64,000 bases of DNA from Rossellomorea sp. y25 (GTDB lineage Bacteria; Bacillota; Bacilli; Bacillales; Bacillaceae_B), in NCBI RefSeq assembly GCF_038049935.1, contig NZ_CP145886.1, forward strand, positions 2,922,501 to 2,986,500, written 5' to 3'. The notes below the pieces were generated by a model, which was given only the letters and a program-made list of their open reading frames with translations, did no database searches and was not told the DNA's origin. Shown one piece after another: positions 37,132 to 48,049 of this stretch (positions within the stretch are counted from its first letter, which is position 1; every line of letters starts with the position of its first letter). Both the position numbers and the translations under genes were made by a program.

Positions 37132-39702
37132 TTATAAACCGCACTTCAGTTGAGCACCGCAGTTGGTACAAGTATTGCAGCCGCCCATATCTTTTACCGT
37201 TCCTTTACGGCAGACAGGACACGTATTTCCAACTTCAGAACCAATGGTAACGTCTGTTGAACGCACGTCTTGAATCGTATCGAGTAACACGATCGGCTTT
37301 TTAGTTGTAGGAATCTCTTTTTGTTCTGCTTCATGCTCGTCATCAAAGCTGTTTTCTTCTGCTTTGAGGGTAAGAACTTGCGAATCACGGCTTCCATCAA
37401 CGTACACCGTACCGCCTTTTGCTCCACCTTTATAAAGACGCTCATACACTTTTTCTACTTGCTCAACCGTATAACCACGAGGGGCATTAACGGTTTTCGA
37501 AATGGAGCTGTCAATCCAATTCTGGATGACACATTGAACATCAGCATGTGCTTGTGGCGCCAGGCTCATGGAAGATACAAACCATTCTGGAAGATTGTCA
37601 GCATCTGCTTCCGGATTTCTCTTTAAGTAATCCTCTACAATATCCGCTTTTACTTCAATAAACTTACCAAGACGGCCGCTTCTGTAATATGTGAAGGAGA
37701 AGTATGGCTCGAGACCTGTAGATACACCAACCATCGTACCTGTTGAACCTGTTGGAGCAACGGTTAACAGATGAGAGTTTCGAATCCCGTAGTGTTGAAT
37801 GTCATCCCGTACATCCTCAGGCATTTTCTTCATGAAACCTGTTTCCACAAACGCTTTTCGTAAAGCCTTCGTTTCTTCGTCGGTACTTCCAGTAAGGAAT
37901 GGGAAGCTTCCCTTTTCCTTGGATAATTCAACGGATGCACGATAAGCGGTTGTTGCGATGGCTTCGAACACCTCATCAACCAGCTGGTTACCTTCTTCTG
38001 AACCGTATTCTTTTTCACAATAGATCAACAAGTCTGCAAGCCCCATAACCCCAAGGCCGACACGTCGCTCACCAAGGGCCTGCTTTTTGTTTTCATCCAG
38101 GAAGTACGGAGTCGCATCAATGACATTATCCTGCATGCGAACACCCACTTCAACGGTACGCTTCAACTTTTCGAAATCAACGGTTTTCGTCTCTTTATTG
38201 GCAAACTGAGCCAGATTCACGGCTGCCAGATTACACACTGAATAAGGAGCAAGAGGCTGTTCACCACATGGGTTGGTAGCAACTACCTTTTGACCATAAG
38301 CTTTCGCATTCGTCATATCATTCGCGTTATCAATAAAGAAGATTCCAGGCTCAGCTGAATACGTTGCACAAACATTGATAAGATTCCAAAGCTCTTTCGC
38401 TTTGATCTTACGGTAGGTACGGACTTTGTATCCAAGCTTTTCCCACTCTCGGACGTCACCGACATTGTGCCATTCTTCATTGTAGTATTTCATTTGCTCT
38501 TCATTGTAACTTTCAACATCCGGGAAGCGGAGTTCATACTCACGATCGTTTTCCACAGCTTCCATAAAGTCGCTTGTTAAACAAACAGAAATATTGGCAC
38601 CTGTCAGAAACTCTGAATTATGGACGCTATATGTTCCGCCTGTACGCAGCTTTTCTTCTGCATTCTTAAGGATCTTCGCATCAAACCCACCATACCCGGG
38701 GATTTGTCTATAGTTCAGGATTCCTTGATACATCGCTTCCTCTTGTTCCGTCAGAGGGGTGAATTTCAATTTATCCTGTGCCGCTTTTTTAATGGTTTCA
38801 TCTTCTGTATTCTCAAGGAGATAACGCAGAATACGCGGGTTTTGCATTTTAGAAATGATGAATTCGATAATATCGGGATGCCAATCTGATAACATGATCA
38901 TTTGTGCCCCGCGTCTTGAACCGCCCTGCTCAACCAAATGAGTCAATTTGGCGATGTCATCCAGCCAGGAAACCGAACCGGAGGATTTACCGTTCACACC
39001 TTTTGCAAGGGTATTGCGCGGACGAAGCGTCGATCCATTCGTTCCGACTCCCCCGCCTCGGCTCATGATCTCCATTACCTGCTTGCGATGTTCTGAAATC
39101 CCTTCACGTGAATCCTGTACGAAAGGCATCACGTAACAGTTAAAGTACGTAACATCCGTTCCGGCACCCGCTCCATAAAGCACTCGACCAGCAGGAACAA
39201 AATGCAGGTTCACCAATTCATGATAGAACTTCTCAAACCAAACTTGTCTCTTTTCAGGAGTTTCTTCCACTTCTGCTAAGCCTGTTGCGTTACGCTTTGC
39301 AATTTGTTCGTAGTAGACTTCGAGAGGTTTTTCAATTACATCAAGTGTTCTAGAAACGATACCCGTTTCCATTTCTTCAGGTTTGTCTATGGCACTTCTG
39401 TACTCTTCTTCGATCCAAACATCTGCTTTCTTCGTTTCCCAATCGATGCTTGTGATGTAACCTAACCCTCTTGCAGGGAATTTAGGATCTTCTTTGATGG
39501 TGAGGACTACAAAGTCTCCTTCAGAAAGGGTGATTTTTTCCGTGTCTTTGAAAGAATAACGATCAATCATGACAAGACGGGATACACCTTTGTGTGTAGT
39601 ATTCATATCCGGTGTAATGGGATGTACTTGAGGAAATAATCCGATATCCTGATTTAATCTTTCGATGTTTAATTTCATTGTGTTTTTCGACGCAACAGTC
39701 AT
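37132..39702 (-). CDS. nrdJ: Adenosylcobalamin-dependent (class II) ribonucleoside-diphosphate reductase
   Basis: 856-residue enzyme making deoxyribonucleotides with adenosylcobalamin as radical source. Landmarks: YFNCYVMPF with a redox Cys, SRRGAQM, the finger-loop NPCGEQPLAPYSVCNLAAVNL near residue 470, VAPTGSTGTM near 635, and a C-terminal zinc-ribbon-like tail (CPVCRKG...CNTCTNCG) that re-reduces the active site. B. subtilis relies on class I NrdEF instead. The twin NrdR boxes upstream show it belongs to the RNR regulon. Confidence 0.96.
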   Translation of the reverse strand: MTVASKNTMKLNIERLNQDIGLFPQVHPITPDMNTTHKGVSRLVMIDRYSFKDTEKITLSEGDFVVLTIKEDPKFPARGLGYITSIDWETKKADVWIEEEYRSAIDKPEEMETGIVSRTLDVIEKPLEVYYEQIAKRNATGLAEVEETPEKRQVWFEKFYHELVNLHFVPAGRVLYGAGAGTDVTYFNCYVMPFVQDSREGISEHRKQVMEIMSRGGGVGTNGSTLRPRNTLAKGVNGKSSGSVSWLDDIAKLTHLVEQGGSRRGAQMIMLSDWHPDIIEFIISKMQNPRILRYLLENTEDETIKKAAQDKLKFTPLTEQEEAMYQGILNYRQIPGYGGFDAKILKNAEEKLRTGGTYSVHNSEFLTGANISVCLTSDFMEAVENDREYELRFPDVESYNEEQMKYYNEEWHNVGDVREWEKLGYKVRTYRKIKAKELWNLINVCATYSAEPGIFFIDNANDMTNAKAYGQKVVATNPCGEQPLAPYSVCNLAAVNLAQFANKETKTVDFEKLKRTVEVGVRMQDNVIDATPYFLDENKKQALGERRVGLGVMGLADLLIYCEKEYGSEEGNQLVDEVFEAIATTAYRASVELSKEKGSFPFLTGSTDEETKALRKAFVETGFMKKMPEDVRDDIQHYGIRNSHLLTVAPTGSTGTMVGVSTGLEPYFSFTYYRSGRLGKFIEVKADIVEDYLKRNPEADADNLPEWFVSSMSLAPQAHADVQCVIQNWIDSSISKTVNAPRGYTVEQVEKVYERLYKGGAKGGTVYVDGSRDSQVLTLKAEENSFDDEHEAEQKEIPTTKKPIVLLDTIQDVRSTDVTIGSEVGNTCPVCRKGTVKDMGGCNTCTNCGAQLKCGL

Positions 39703-39808
39703 AAAGACAACTCCTTCTATCTCAAATCTTTCATTTGTTTGTTATTTACTTTGATGTGTAATATCAAATAATACGATATCATAGCTCTATTAGAAAAGCA
39801 ATAAATAA

Positions 39809-39857
39809 ACACAACATATAGTGTGCAAAAAATTATTCGACACACCATATATTGTGT
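39809..39857. promoter_or_regulatory. Pair of NrdR boxes upstream of nrdJ
   Basis: ACACAACATATAGTGT (39809-39824) and ACACCATATATTGTGT (39842-39857), start-to-start distance 33 bp, about three helical turns, matching the spaced pair bound by NrdR. They lie 107-155 bp before the nrdJ ATG. The remaining bases of the 349-bp gap (39703-40051) show only the lipM terminator. Confidence 0.9.
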
Positions 39858-40012
39858 TTCGGGTCAATAGGTCATTTGTTTGTCAAACGGATAATAAGCC
39901 AATAAAAATAGAAAACAGGAGGAAACAATAGAAAATCATATAATACTCCGACCATTTCTATTAATTTAGAACTTGATATAAATCCAAGTCGCGTAATAGT
40001 TGGTAAAATAGG

Positions 40013-40039
40013 AAAAAAGCGACAAGCATCGCTTTTTTT
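40013..40039 (-). terminator. lipM terminator
   Basis: AAAAAAGCGA and TCGCTTTTTT arms, T-run on the minus strand. Confidence 0.8.
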
Positions 40040-40051
40040 CTACAAAAAATT

Positions 40052-40888
40052 TTATCGTTTAAAATTCCAATCATCTGATTCGTACCGGGTTTCGGCAAGG
40101 TCCACAACATATTGTGTTTCCTCTTCAGAAAGTTCATATGGTTCCAGGTGGATATTCAGTCCTTCTTCAAAACCTTTTTTGAACGCTTCCTTGGCCATGT
40201 CCATGGTGACCGTTTCAGAACTGATTTCGTTCATCGCAACGGCCTTGTTTTTAAAAGCTCGCTGCATACGCTCTTTTACCCTGTCAGATGGATAATTAAA
40301 CAGACTAAACAATTTATCTTCGTCAAGATCCAGGAGGATAGAGCCGTGCTGGAGGATGACGCCCTTTTGACGCGTCTGGGCACTGCCTGCCACTTTCCTT
40401 CCTTCAACCACCAGTTCATACCAGCTGGGTGCATCAAAACAAACAGCTGAACGTGGATTTTTTAATCCTTCCCTCTCTTCTGCTGTTTTCGGAACAGCAA
40501 AGTAGGCTTCAAGGCCCAGGCCCTGAAATCCCTTTAGAATTCCTTCCGAGATGACACGATACGCTTCCGTTACTGTTTTAGGCATTTCAGGATGATCTTC
40601 TGAAACAATGACGCTGTACGTCAATTCATGTTCATGCAGAACCCCCCTGCCTCCAGTCGGTCTTCTGACGAATCCGAGTCCGTGCTCCTTAACGGCTTCA
40701 AGATTGATTTCCTTTTCTACCTTTTGGAAGTAGCCAATCGATAGTGTCGCGGGATCCCAACCGTAAAAACGAATCGTCGGAGGAATCTTCCCTTCACTAT
40801 GCCAATCGAGTAGCGCCTCATCAAGGGCCATATTATAAGAAGGGGAACAATTCCCTGAGTCAATGAATCTCCATGTTTCCTTTTTCAT
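40052..40888 (-). CDS. lipM: Octanoyl-[GcvH]:protein octanoyltransferase LipM
   Basis: 278-residue LplA/LipB-fold transferase that moves octanoyl from ACP to GcvH, the first step of lipoate assembly in Bacillus. It shows [18 protein letters not shown] near residue 76 and the catalytic Cys in [14 protein letters not shown] near 150. It supports the glycine-cleavage and keto-acid dehydrogenase complexes coded nearby. Confidence 0.93.
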   Translation of the reverse strand: MKKETWRFIDSGNCSPSYNMALDEALLDWHSEGKIPPTIRFYGWDPATLSIGYFQKVEKEINLEAVKEHGLGFVRRPTGGRGVLHEHELTYSVIVSEDHPEMPKTVTEAYRVISEGILKGFQGLGLEAYFAVPKTAEEREGLKNPRSAVCFDAPSWYELVVEGRKVAGSAQTRQKGVILQHGSILLDLDEDKLFSLFNYPSDRVKERMQRAFKNKAVAMNEISSETVTMDMAKEAFKKGFEEGLNIHLEPYELSEEETQYVVDLAETRYESDDWNFKR

Positions 40889-41097
40889 GCATCATACCTC
40901 ATTTACGTCTTCTCTTTGATATTTTATTATGTAATCATTCAACTTCATTCAAGTCCGTTACTAGTCTATCAAATCCAATCGAAAAAACAAAGAAAAACAG
41001 ATTGGAAAGTGTTTGCTATAAAATAATAAATTTGTTTTGATTCTCGGAGCTTTCATGAATATAATAGAAGATAGCGCATTTGTAGAAAGGAGCATGA

Positions 41098-41484
41098 ATG
41101 ATGGAAGGATTATATATTCTTTTAGTCGTACTTGGTGGAATCATTGTTTATTCACTCTTTACGTTCTTCTATCAAAAGAGAATTGTGAATACATTGACTG
41201 AAGAAGAATTTCGAGCAGGATATCGTAAAGCTCAATTGATAGATGTTCGTGAAGCGAATGAATTTGAAAACGGTCACGTACTTGGCGCACGAAATATCCC
41301 CCTATCTCAAATAAAAATGAGACAAAAGGAAATCCGTGCCGATCAACCCGTTTACCTTTATTGCCAAAGCGGACTCCGCAGCGGACGAGCAGCTCAAATG
41401 CTTCACCGCAAAGGATACCGAGATCTTCACCAATTGCAGGGCGGCTTTAAAAAGTGGACAGGTAAAGTAAAACATAAAAAATAA
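41098..41484 (+). CDS. yqhL: Membrane-anchored rhodanese-like protein (YqhL)
   Basis: 128 residues: one N-terminal membrane helix (about 5-24), then a single rhodanese domain with the persulfide Cys in YCQSGLRSGRAAQML near residue 88. Likely carries sulfane sulfur at the inner face of the membrane. ATG codons at 41098 and 41101 both fit GAAAGGAG. Confidence 0.9.
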   Translation: MMEGLYILLVVLGGIIVYSLFTFFYQKRIVNTLTEEEFRAGYRKAQLIDVREANEFENGHVLGARNIPLSQIKMRQKEIRADQPVYLYCQSGLRSGRAAQMLHRKGYRDLHQLQGGFKKWTGKVKHKK

Positions 41485-41490
41485 TGTGAA

Positions 41491-41519
41491 AGGATTGCCT
41501 TAGAGGCAATCCTTTTTTT
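41491..41519 (+). terminator. yqhL terminator
   Basis: AGGATTGCCT and AGGCAATCCT arms and a seven-base T-run. Confidence 0.9.
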
Positions 41520-41590
41520 GATCGGTGGGAGTAGTCGGATGGATTGCGTTGATGGATCTAGTGGTAGTATGTAGAATCCCATCAACAAAT

Positions 41591-41763
41591 GGGATTATTT
41601 GTAATTCGGCTGGATTTTTGCTGAAAACTGCTGGATTCCTGTTCATTTCGGCTGGATTATCAACCAAAACGGCTGGATTCCTGTTCATTTCTGCCGGATT
41701 ATCGACCAAATCGGCTGGATTCCCTTTCACTTTGGCTGGATTATCGACCACCACGACCGAATT
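41591..41763 (-). repeat. Phase-locked 21-bp degenerate tandem array (AATCCRGCCG core), array 2
   Basis: The complement of the array-1 core (CGGCTGGATT) recurs with GGATT at 41612, 41633, 41654, 41675, 41696, 41717, 41738 and a decayed GAATT at 41759: exactly 21 bp every time. One more unit at about 41592 is shifted by 1 bp. Because 21 is a multiple of three, both strands stay open over about 85 codons, but neither frame has a credible ribosome-binding site. The flank 41764-41930 shows no gene. Confidence 0.88.
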
Positions 41764-41930
41764 CCGCGCCTATTTTGCTGAGTGATCCACCATATCTGCT
41801 TAATTACTTGTCTTACTATGCTAATAGTCCCTTTAAACGGCCAAATCACGTCTTTTTCACTTGAATTACAGGAGATAACACCACAATCACCTCCGCCCCA
41901 TTTCTCTTTCAATGAAGGTCCGTCCCTCAG

Positions 41931-41962
41931 AAAATCCCCGCAGCGAACCGCTGCGGGGATTT
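41931..41962 (-). terminator. gcv operon terminator
   Basis: AAATCCCCGCAGCG and CGCTGCGGGGATTT arms, 14 bp perfect, 15 nt after the gcvPB stop. Confidence 0.9.
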
Positions 41963-41977
41963 CCAGTTTTACATCTT

Positions 41978-43441
41978 TTAGCTTTCTTTTGTATAACGCA
42001 GTATTGGTTTTCTTGCTGCGAGTGTTTCGTCCATACGTTTGACGATGGTCGTATGAGGTGCTTCTTGGACGATTTCCGGTGTTTCTTCTGCTTCTTTAGC
42101 AATTTGGATCATTGCATCTATAAAGGAATCTAGGGTTTCTTTCGATTCTGTTTCCGTTGGTTCAATCATCATGCATTCTTCCACATTTAATGGGAAGTAA
42201 ATCGTAGGCGGATGATATCCGAAGTCGAGTAGTCGCTTCGCAATATCCAATGTACGGACGCCAAGCTTCTTCTGACGTTTTCCACTGATGACAAATTCAT
42301 GCTTACAATGACGATCGTATGGAAGGTCGAAGTGAGGAGCCAGTCTGCGCATCATGTAATTTGCATTCAGGACTGCGTTTTCTGTAACGGCTCTCAGTCC
42401 GTCCGGCCCCATCGTTCTGATGTAAGTATAGGCACGAACGTTAATACCAAAGTTCCCATAGTATGGTTTTACACGGCCAATTGAATCAGGACGGTTGTAA
42501 TCGAATTCGAACTTTTCGCCATTTTTCACCAGGACCGGTTTTGGAAGGTATTTAATCAAGTCTTCCTTCACTCCGACAGGACCGCTTCCAGGACCACCGC
42601 CTCCGTGAGGGCCCGTAAACGTCTTATGAAGATTTAAATGCACGACATCAAATCCCATGTCCCCAGGTCTGGCTTTTGATAATACTGCATTTAGATTGGC
42701 ACCATCATAATACAGCTTACCGCCTGCTTCATGAATGATTGCAGCCATTTCCAGAATGTTTTCTTCAAATAAACCAAGAGTGTTCGGATTGGTCAGCATC
42801 AGGGCTGCAGTATCATCTCCTACTACACGCTTCAGATCTTCCAAATCAACTAATCCATTCTCGTTTGATTTAACCGTTACTGTTTCGAAACCTGCTACAG
42901 TGGCACTGGCAGGGTTCGTTCCATGAGCTGAATCCGGTACGATGACCTTCGTACGGTGAGTGTCACCATTTGCTTCATGGTAAGCACGGATCATCATAAG
43001 ACCGGTCCACTCTCCATGAGCTCCTGCTGCAGGCTGCAGGGTCACCTCATCCATACCTGTGATCTCTTTCAAATGCTCTTGAAGATCATACATAAGTTCA
43101 AGCGCGCCTTGAACACTTTCTGCTTCTTGTAGCGGATTGATATGGGCAAATCCATTCAGTCGTGCAACGTTTTCATTCACCTTTGGATTGTACTTCATCG
43201 TACAGGACCCTAAAGGATAAAAACCGGAATCCACACCATGATTACGTTTTGATAATGCTGTATAATGACGCATGATATCCAGTTCAGATACCTCTGGAAG
43301 CTCTGGTTCTTCCGAACGGATATAATCTGATGGAATGAGATCCGATAATTCCACCTGTGGTACATCTAATTCAGGTAAGCTATAGCCGACACGGCCTTCT
43401 TTAGATAATTCAAAAATAAGAGGTTGATCTTGCTTATTCAT
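41978..43441 (-). CDS. gcvPB: Glycine dehydrogenase (decarboxylating) subunit 2
   Basis: 487-residue half of the P-protein. The pyridoxal-phosphate lysine sits in [20 protein letters not shown] near residue 275, and the [10 protein letters not shown] and AGAHGEWTG segments are conserved. It overlaps gcvPA by 8 nt. Third gene of the glycine-cleavage operon. Confidence 0.96.
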   Translation of the reverse strand: MNKQDQPLIFELSKEGRVGYSLPELDVPQVELSDLIPSDYIRSEEPELPEVSELDIMRHYTALSKRNHGVDSGFYPLGSCTMKYNPKVNENVARLNGFAHINPLQEAESVQGALELMYDLQEHLKEITGMDEVTLQPAAGAHGEWTGLMMIRAYHEANGDTHRTKVIVPDSAHGTNPASATVAGFETVTVKSNENGLVDLEDLKRVVGDDTAALMLTNPNTLGLFEENILEMAAIIHEAGGKLYYDGANLNAVLSKARPGDMGFDVVHLNLHKTFTGPHGGGGPGSGPVGVKEDLIKYLPKPVLVKNGEKFEFDYNRPDSIGRVKPYYGNFGINVRAYTYIRTMGPDGLRAVTENAVLNANYMMRRLAPHFDLPYDRHCKHEFVISGKRQKKLGVRTLDIAKRLLDFGYHPPTIYFPLNVEECMMIEPTETESKETLDSFIDAMIQIAKEAEETPEIVQEAPHTTIVKRMDETLAARKPILRYTKES

Positions 43442-44780
43442 GACAATCCCCCAGTTCTGCTACGAATGCGTCGATTTCTTCTTTGCTGCGAAGTTCAGTA
43501 ACAGCCACCAGCATGTGCTGTGCCAAGCTGTCATCCACTAGTCCAAGATCGTATCCACCAATCATTTCTTTTCCTAGAAGCTTTTGATTGATTTCTTTGA
43601 CAGGCATATTTACCTTAACGACAAACTCATTGAATGTTGGACCTTCAAATGCAATGGAGAATCCTTTTGCTTTAAAGGCTTCTTTTGCATAATGTGCTTT
43701 TTGGATATTTTGAAGTGCCATCTCTTTGACGCCCTGTTTTCCAAGTGCTGTCATGGCCACAGATGCTGCGAGTGCATTTAATGCCTGGTTTGAACAAATA
43801 TTCGACGTTGCTTTATCACGACGGATATGCTGCTCACGCGCTTGAAGAGTCAGAACGAATCCTCGGATTCCATCTTCATCAACGGTTTGACCAACAAGAC
43901 GGCCCGGTACTTTACGCATAAGCTTCTTGTTCACGGCAAAGTATCCACAGTGAGGTCCACCAAAGGCACTTGGAATGCCAAATGGCTGTGCATCACCAAT
44001 GACGATATCTGCACCTAATTGTCCAGGAGGTGTAAGTGCACCTAGTGCAAGTGGGTTTGAGGAAACCACGAACATCGCTTTTTCAGCATGAGTCACTTCT
44101 TCGATCGCTTTTAGTTCTTCCACCCGGCCGAAGAAGTTAGGATATTGAACGATTACCGCTGCAATTTCATTGCTCATTAATTTCTTAAGTTCTTCCACGT
44201 CCGTTACACCATTATTGTGCGGGATTTCCACCACTTCGATATATTGACCTTTTGCATAAGATCGTAAAACATCACGTGATTCCGGATGTACGGTACTTGA
44301 AACCAATACCTTTTTACGGCGGGTCTGACCTGCGCTCAGCATAGCTGCTTCTGCTAGTGCCGTTCCTCCATCGTACATGGAAGAATTGGCTACATCCATG
44401 CCAGTCAGCTCACAAATCATCGTTTGAAATTCAAAGATAGCTTGAAGTTCCCCTTGTGAGATTTCCGGCTGGTAAGGAGTATAGGCAGTATAGAACTCTG
44501 AACGTGATAATACATGATCCACGATGATCGGCATGTAGTGGTCGTATACTCCTGCCCCTAAAAAGGACGTGTGACTTTTCAAGTCAGCATTCTTCGCTGC
44601 CAATTTGGTCAGTTCTTTTACCAATTCCGTTTCTGACTTCGCTTCTTTGATTTTGTAATCCCCTTTGAAACGAACCTTCTCAGGAATATCTTCAAATAGA
44701 TCGTTAACGCTGTCTACTCCTATGCTGTCTAACATTTCCCTTTGATCTTGCTCTGTCATCGGTAAATAACGATGCTTCAT
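43434..44780 (-). CDS. gcvPA: Glycine dehydrogenase (decarboxylating) subunit 1
   Basis: 448-residue partner of GcvPB. Together they decarboxylate glycine and load aminomethyl onto GcvH. The N terminus [12 protein letters not shown] matches the family when ATG 44780 is used, 9 nt after [24 protein letters not shown] near residue 125 is diagnostic. Confidence 0.95.
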   Translation of the reverse strand: MKHRYLPMTEQDQREMLDSIGVDSVNDLFEDIPEKVRFKGDYKIKEAKSETELVKELTKLAAKNADLKSHTSFLGAGVYDHYMPIIVDHVLSRSEFYTAYTPYQPEISQGELQAIFEFQTMICELTGMDVANSSMYDGGTALAEAAMLSAGQTRRKKVLVSSTVHPESRDVLRSYAKGQYIEVVEIPHNNGVTDVEELKKLMSNEIAAVIVQYPNFFGRVEELKAIEEVTHAEKAMFVVSSNPLALGALTPPGQLGADIVIGDAQPFGIPSAFGGPHCGYFAVNKKLMRKVPGRLVGQTVDEDGIRGFVLTLQAREQHIRRDKATSNICSNQALNALAASVAMTALGKQGVKEMALQNIQKAHYAKEAFKAKGFSIAFEGPTFNEFVVKVNMPVKEINQKLLGKEMIGGYDLGLVDDSLAQHMLVAVTELRSKEEIDAFVAELGDCHE

Positions 44781-44796
44781 GACCGTCATTCCTCCC

Positions 44797-45903
44797 CTAT
44801 TTCTTTGGTCTTTTATAGAATGGTGTCGATACCACTTTGGCTTTTAACTTTTTCCCTCTGATTTCAACCAGTACTTCTGTATCTAAAGAAGTAAACTCTT
44901 TATCAAGTAATGCTAATCCTACATTTTTCTTTAATGTCGGTGATTGCGTACCGGTTGTGACTTCCCCTATTTCTTCTTCACCGGAATATACTTTATAGCC
45001 ATGACGGGGAATTCCGCGATCGATCATTTCAATCCCGACGATTTTTCTTGAAGCCCCTTCTTCCTTTTGCTGTTTCAGCACTTCCTGACCGATAAATGGA
45101 ACCTCTTTATTCACCTTTACGGCGAATCCGATCCCCGCTTCGATCGGCGTGATGGATTGAGATAATTCTTGTCCGTAAAGTGCAAGATTGGCTTCAAAAC
45201 GCAATGTATCACGTGCACCTAGTCCGCATGGTAGCACCCCATGGTCCTTTCCTGCTTCCAGGATAGCTTTCCAGATCGCAGCCGCATCACCAGCATCACA
45301 ATAGATCTCAAATCCGTCTTCCCCTGTGTAACCGGTACGTGAAACAAGTGCAAGTCTATCATCAATATTCACTTCGGTTTGGAATTTAAAAAATCCGATA
45401 TCGCTTAGTGAATGTTCGTTTGTAAGTAATTGTAAAACTTGTTCGGCAAGTGGACCTTGAAGTGCCAATTGCGCCATATGTTCAGAGATGTTATTGATTT
45501 CTACGCCATCTACTTCATGTTCTTTCAACCACTGAAAATCTTTATCTATATTTGCTGCATTGACAACGAGCAAATAATCATTATCTTTTATTTTATAAAC
45601 TAATAAGTCATCGACCGTCCCACCGTTTTCGTAGCACATAGCCGTATACTGAGCCCCTCCGTCTTTTACTTTGGAGACATCGTTTGTCATCATTTTTTGT
45701 AAGTAGTCAAGAGCCCCTTCACCCTTCACTTCAATTTCTCCCATATGAGAAACGTCGAATAGTCCAGCCCGGGATCGTACCGCTTCATGTTCTTCTTTAA
45801 TACTTGAGAATTGCACTGGTAAAGCCCAGCCACCGAAGTCGATGGTCTTTCCTCCATACTCTTTGTACACTTCGTATAAAGGTGTTTGTTTTAACTCTGA
45901 CAT
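44797..45903 (-). CDS. gcvT: Glycine cleavage system aminomethyltransferase (T-protein)
   Basis: 368-residue tetrahydrofolate-dependent enzyme releasing ammonia from the GcvH aminomethyl group. Conserved FDVSHMGEI near residue 48, the folate-binding [11 protein letters not shown] near 195 and LGARDTLR near 230 are present. ATG 45903 follows AAAGGGGG. It sits directly behind the glycine riboswitch. Confidence 0.96.
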   Translation of the reverse strand: MSELKQTPLYEVYKEYGGKTIDFGGWALPVQFSSIKEEHEAVRSRAGLFDVSHMGEIEVKGEGALDYLQKMMTNDVSKVKDGGAQYTAMCYENGGTVDDLLVYKIKDNDYLLVVNAANIDKDFQWLKEHEVDGVEINNISEHMAQLALQGPLAEQVLQLLTNEHSLSDIGFFKFQTEVNIDDRLALVSRTGYTGEDGFEIYCDAGDAAAIWKAILEAGKDHGVLPCGLGARDTLRFEANLALYGQELSQSITPIEAGIGFAVKVNKEVPFIGQEVLKQQKEEGASRKIVGIEMIDRGIPRHGYKVYSGEEEIGEVTTGTQSPTLKKNVGLALLDKEFTSLDTEVLVEIRGKKLKAKVVSTPFYKRPKK

Positions 45904-45961
45904 GACTTTTCCCCCTTTATCTTCCTTACATGCATAATCCTTAACCAAGTTTTATCCCATG

Positions 45962-46011
45962 AAAAAAGGACAGAAAAACCCCTTTTCATAAAGAAGTTTT
46001 CTCTGTCCTTG
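45962..46011 (-). terminator. Riboswitch expression-platform terminator
   Basis: AGGACAGA and TCTGTCCT arms with additional pairing of AAAAC.../...GTTTTT and a six-base T-run. The left arm begins in the last bases of aptamer 2, so glycine binding can compete with it. Confidence 0.88.
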
Positions 46012-46175
46012 CACCTGAAAGTTTACCGAAGAACGGCTTTCCCCTTTGGTGGTTTCCGTTAAGGAAACACTCTCCAGAGTTGCGTCCAACAAGAGTCTTT
46101 TTGCCTGAGAGATTCACACTTAAAAGTGCTTGCTCCTTCGGCGCTGTATGCACAGTCTCTCCCCTTGTTATCATT
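46009..46175 (-). promoter_or_regulatory. Tandem glycine riboswitch
   Basis: Two glycine aptamers in series on the minus strand. The first runs from GGGGAGAGAC through GCGCCGAAGGAGC to ATCTCTCAGGCAAAAAGAC. The second runs from GACGCAACTCTGGAGAG through CACCAAAGGGGAAA to AACTTTCAGGTGCAAGGAC. It controls gcvT-gcvPA-gcvPB, turning the operon on with glycine. Confidence 0.96.
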
Positions 46176-46348
46176 CGCCAATATTCCTTGAAACATTTGG
46201 TCATACTAGAAATATACAGAAGAAATGTTGTAAATGTGAATGTTCGGATTTTCGAGTTTTTTTAACATTAGAAAATCTATTTTCATCCTACCATTAAATA
46301 CGAGGATTGAGCAATCATTTTTATTAGAATTAAGGAGATGTTTTTCAG

Positions 46349-48049
46349 ATGAATGTTGAGGTTTTATTTGATGAAGAATGGGGCGAGGGTCTCGAGAATT
46401 TAATTGATAACGATGGCCCATGGGGAAATTGGGAGCTTTATAAGCTGGCCATCGAATTTGAACATCATCTTGCAATTCCGAACTTTGAAGGCCTGCAAGC
46501 TCCAAAACATTTGGCAAATGTCACTCCACTCCCCCATCAGCTTGAAGCAGCAAAGCAGGTTGTCGAAACGATGAACGGCAAAGCGATCCTTGCAGATGAG
46601 GTCGGATTAGGCAAGACCATCGAAGCCGGATTGATATTGAAAGAATACATGATTAGGGGATTAGTGAAGAAAGTATTAATATTGGTTCCTGCATCCCTGG
46701 TCTCTCAATGGGCCTATGAATTGAACAGTAAGTTTTTCATCCCGGCTGTTCCGCAACGAAAAAGTTACGTATGGGATCAGTGCGATATTGTCGTCTCTTC
46801 CATGGATACGGCTAAGAGGAGCCCTCATCGAGAGAAGGTGTATGAACAGGACTATGATTTGGTGATTATCGATGAAGCTCACAAACTAAAAAATCATAAA
46901 ACAAAAAACTATGAATTTGTCCAGAACTTAAAAAAGAAATTCTGCTTATTGCTGACGGCCACACCAATCCAAAATCGTGTTGAAGAGATTTTCCATCTAG
47001 TTTCCCTCCTTAAGCCTGGACATCTCGGAAATGAATCCGGGTTTTCTGACAGATATAAAAAAGGGGACCGTACTCTTCAAGAGGATGAACATTTAAAGAG
47101 TCTCATTAACAAAGTGATGATTCGTAATAGACGGAGCGATACGGGTATAGAATGGACGAAACGTCACGTTAAGACAGTTTTAATTGATTTTAACGAAGCT
47201 GAAAGAGATTTATATAACAGCATCGATTTGCTCAAGGGGGACTATGATGAGTGGGCTAATTCAAGCTCCTTCTCTCTATTGACACTTCAAAGAGAAGCAT
47301 GCAGCTCACGTGAAGCAGTATTTTATACCCTTAAAAACATGCTGGAAAAGAAGGAGAACCCGACAGCAGCTTTTGAAAATACAATTGGTACACTTATGAA
47401 AAAAGTAGAAAACGTGACAATGAACTCCAAGGCTCAGAAAGCATTGGAAATCATCCAATCGATCAATGATAAAGTGATTATTTTTACAGAGTACCGGGCG
47501 ACACAGCTCTATCTTCAATGGTTCTTAAAACAGCATGGAATAAGCTCCGTACCGTTTCGGGGTGGATTCAAGCGGGGGAAAAAGGACTGGATGCGTGAAC
47601 TCTTCCAGAAGCATGCCCAGGTGTTGATTGCCACAGAAGCTGGCGGAGAAGGAATCAACCTTCAATTCTGTCATCACGTAATCAACTTTGACTTGCCTTG
47701 GAATCCTATGAGATTAGAGCAGCGAATCGGACGTGTACACCGGCTCGGACAAACAGAGGATGTTCACATCTACAATTTCGCTACTAAAAATACTGTAGAA
47801 GAACATATCTTAAAACTTCTTTATGAAAAAATTAATCTCTTTGAACGAGTGATCGGGCAATTGGATGAAATCCTGACACGCCTGGATTTCCGCGACTTCG
47901 AAGAACACGTAACCGATATTCTCTCTTCGTCCCGATCAGAAGGAGAAATGAAGATTAAAATGGAGAATTTAACGAGTATGATTCAATTTGCTGAACAATT
48001 AAAGGAGGAGAAATCAAATGCAGCAGCACGAAATACATCGATTTCTTGA
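46349..48049 (+). CDS. yqhH: SNF2-family DEAD/DEAH-box helicase (YqhH)
   Basis: 566-residue superfamily-2 ATPase. Walker A region ADEVGLGKTIEAGL near residue 84, the DEAH box VIIDEAHKLKNHK near 173, LTATPIQNR near 202, and C-terminal motifs VLIATEAGGEGINLQFCHHVI and QRIGRVHRLGQ near 430-470. Probably a nucleic-acid remodelling motor of unknown target. AAGGAG lies 11 nt before the ATG. It overlaps yqhG by 32 nt. Confidence 0.92.
   Translation: MNVEVLFDEEWGEGLENLIDNDGPWGNWELYKLAIEFEHHLAIPNFEGLQAPKHLANVTPLPHQLEAAKQVVETMNGKAILADEVGLGKTIEAGLILKEYMIRGLVKKVLILVPASLVSQWAYELNSKFFIPAVPQRKSYVWDQCDIVVSSMDTAKRSPHREKVYEQDYDLVIIDEAHKLKNHKTKNYEFVQNLKKKFCLLLTATPIQNRVEEIFHLVSLLKPGHLGNESGFSDRYKKGDRTLQEDEHLKSLINKVMIRNRRSDTGIEWTKRHVKTVLIDFNEAERDLYNSIDLLKGDYDEWANSSSFSLLTLQREACSSREAVFYTLKNMLEKKENPTAAFENTIGTLMKKVENVTMNSKAQKALEIIQSINDKVIIFTEYRATQLYLQWFLKQHGISSVPFRGGFKRGKKDWMRELFQKHAQVLIATEAGGEGINLQFCHHVINFDLPWNPMRLEQRIGRVHRLGQTEDVHIYNFATKNTVEEHILKLLYEKINLFERVIGQLDEILTRLDFRDFEEHVTDILSSSRSEGEMKIKMENLTSMIQFAEQLKEEKSNAAARNTSIS

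Noticed and set aside
41500..41785. Two overlapping ORFs of about 85 codons, one per strand, made of heptapeptide repeats
   Set aside because: They are open because the 21-bp period is a multiple of three. Neither has a ribosome-binding site, and the same periodic DNA at 23927-24058 has no start codon at all.
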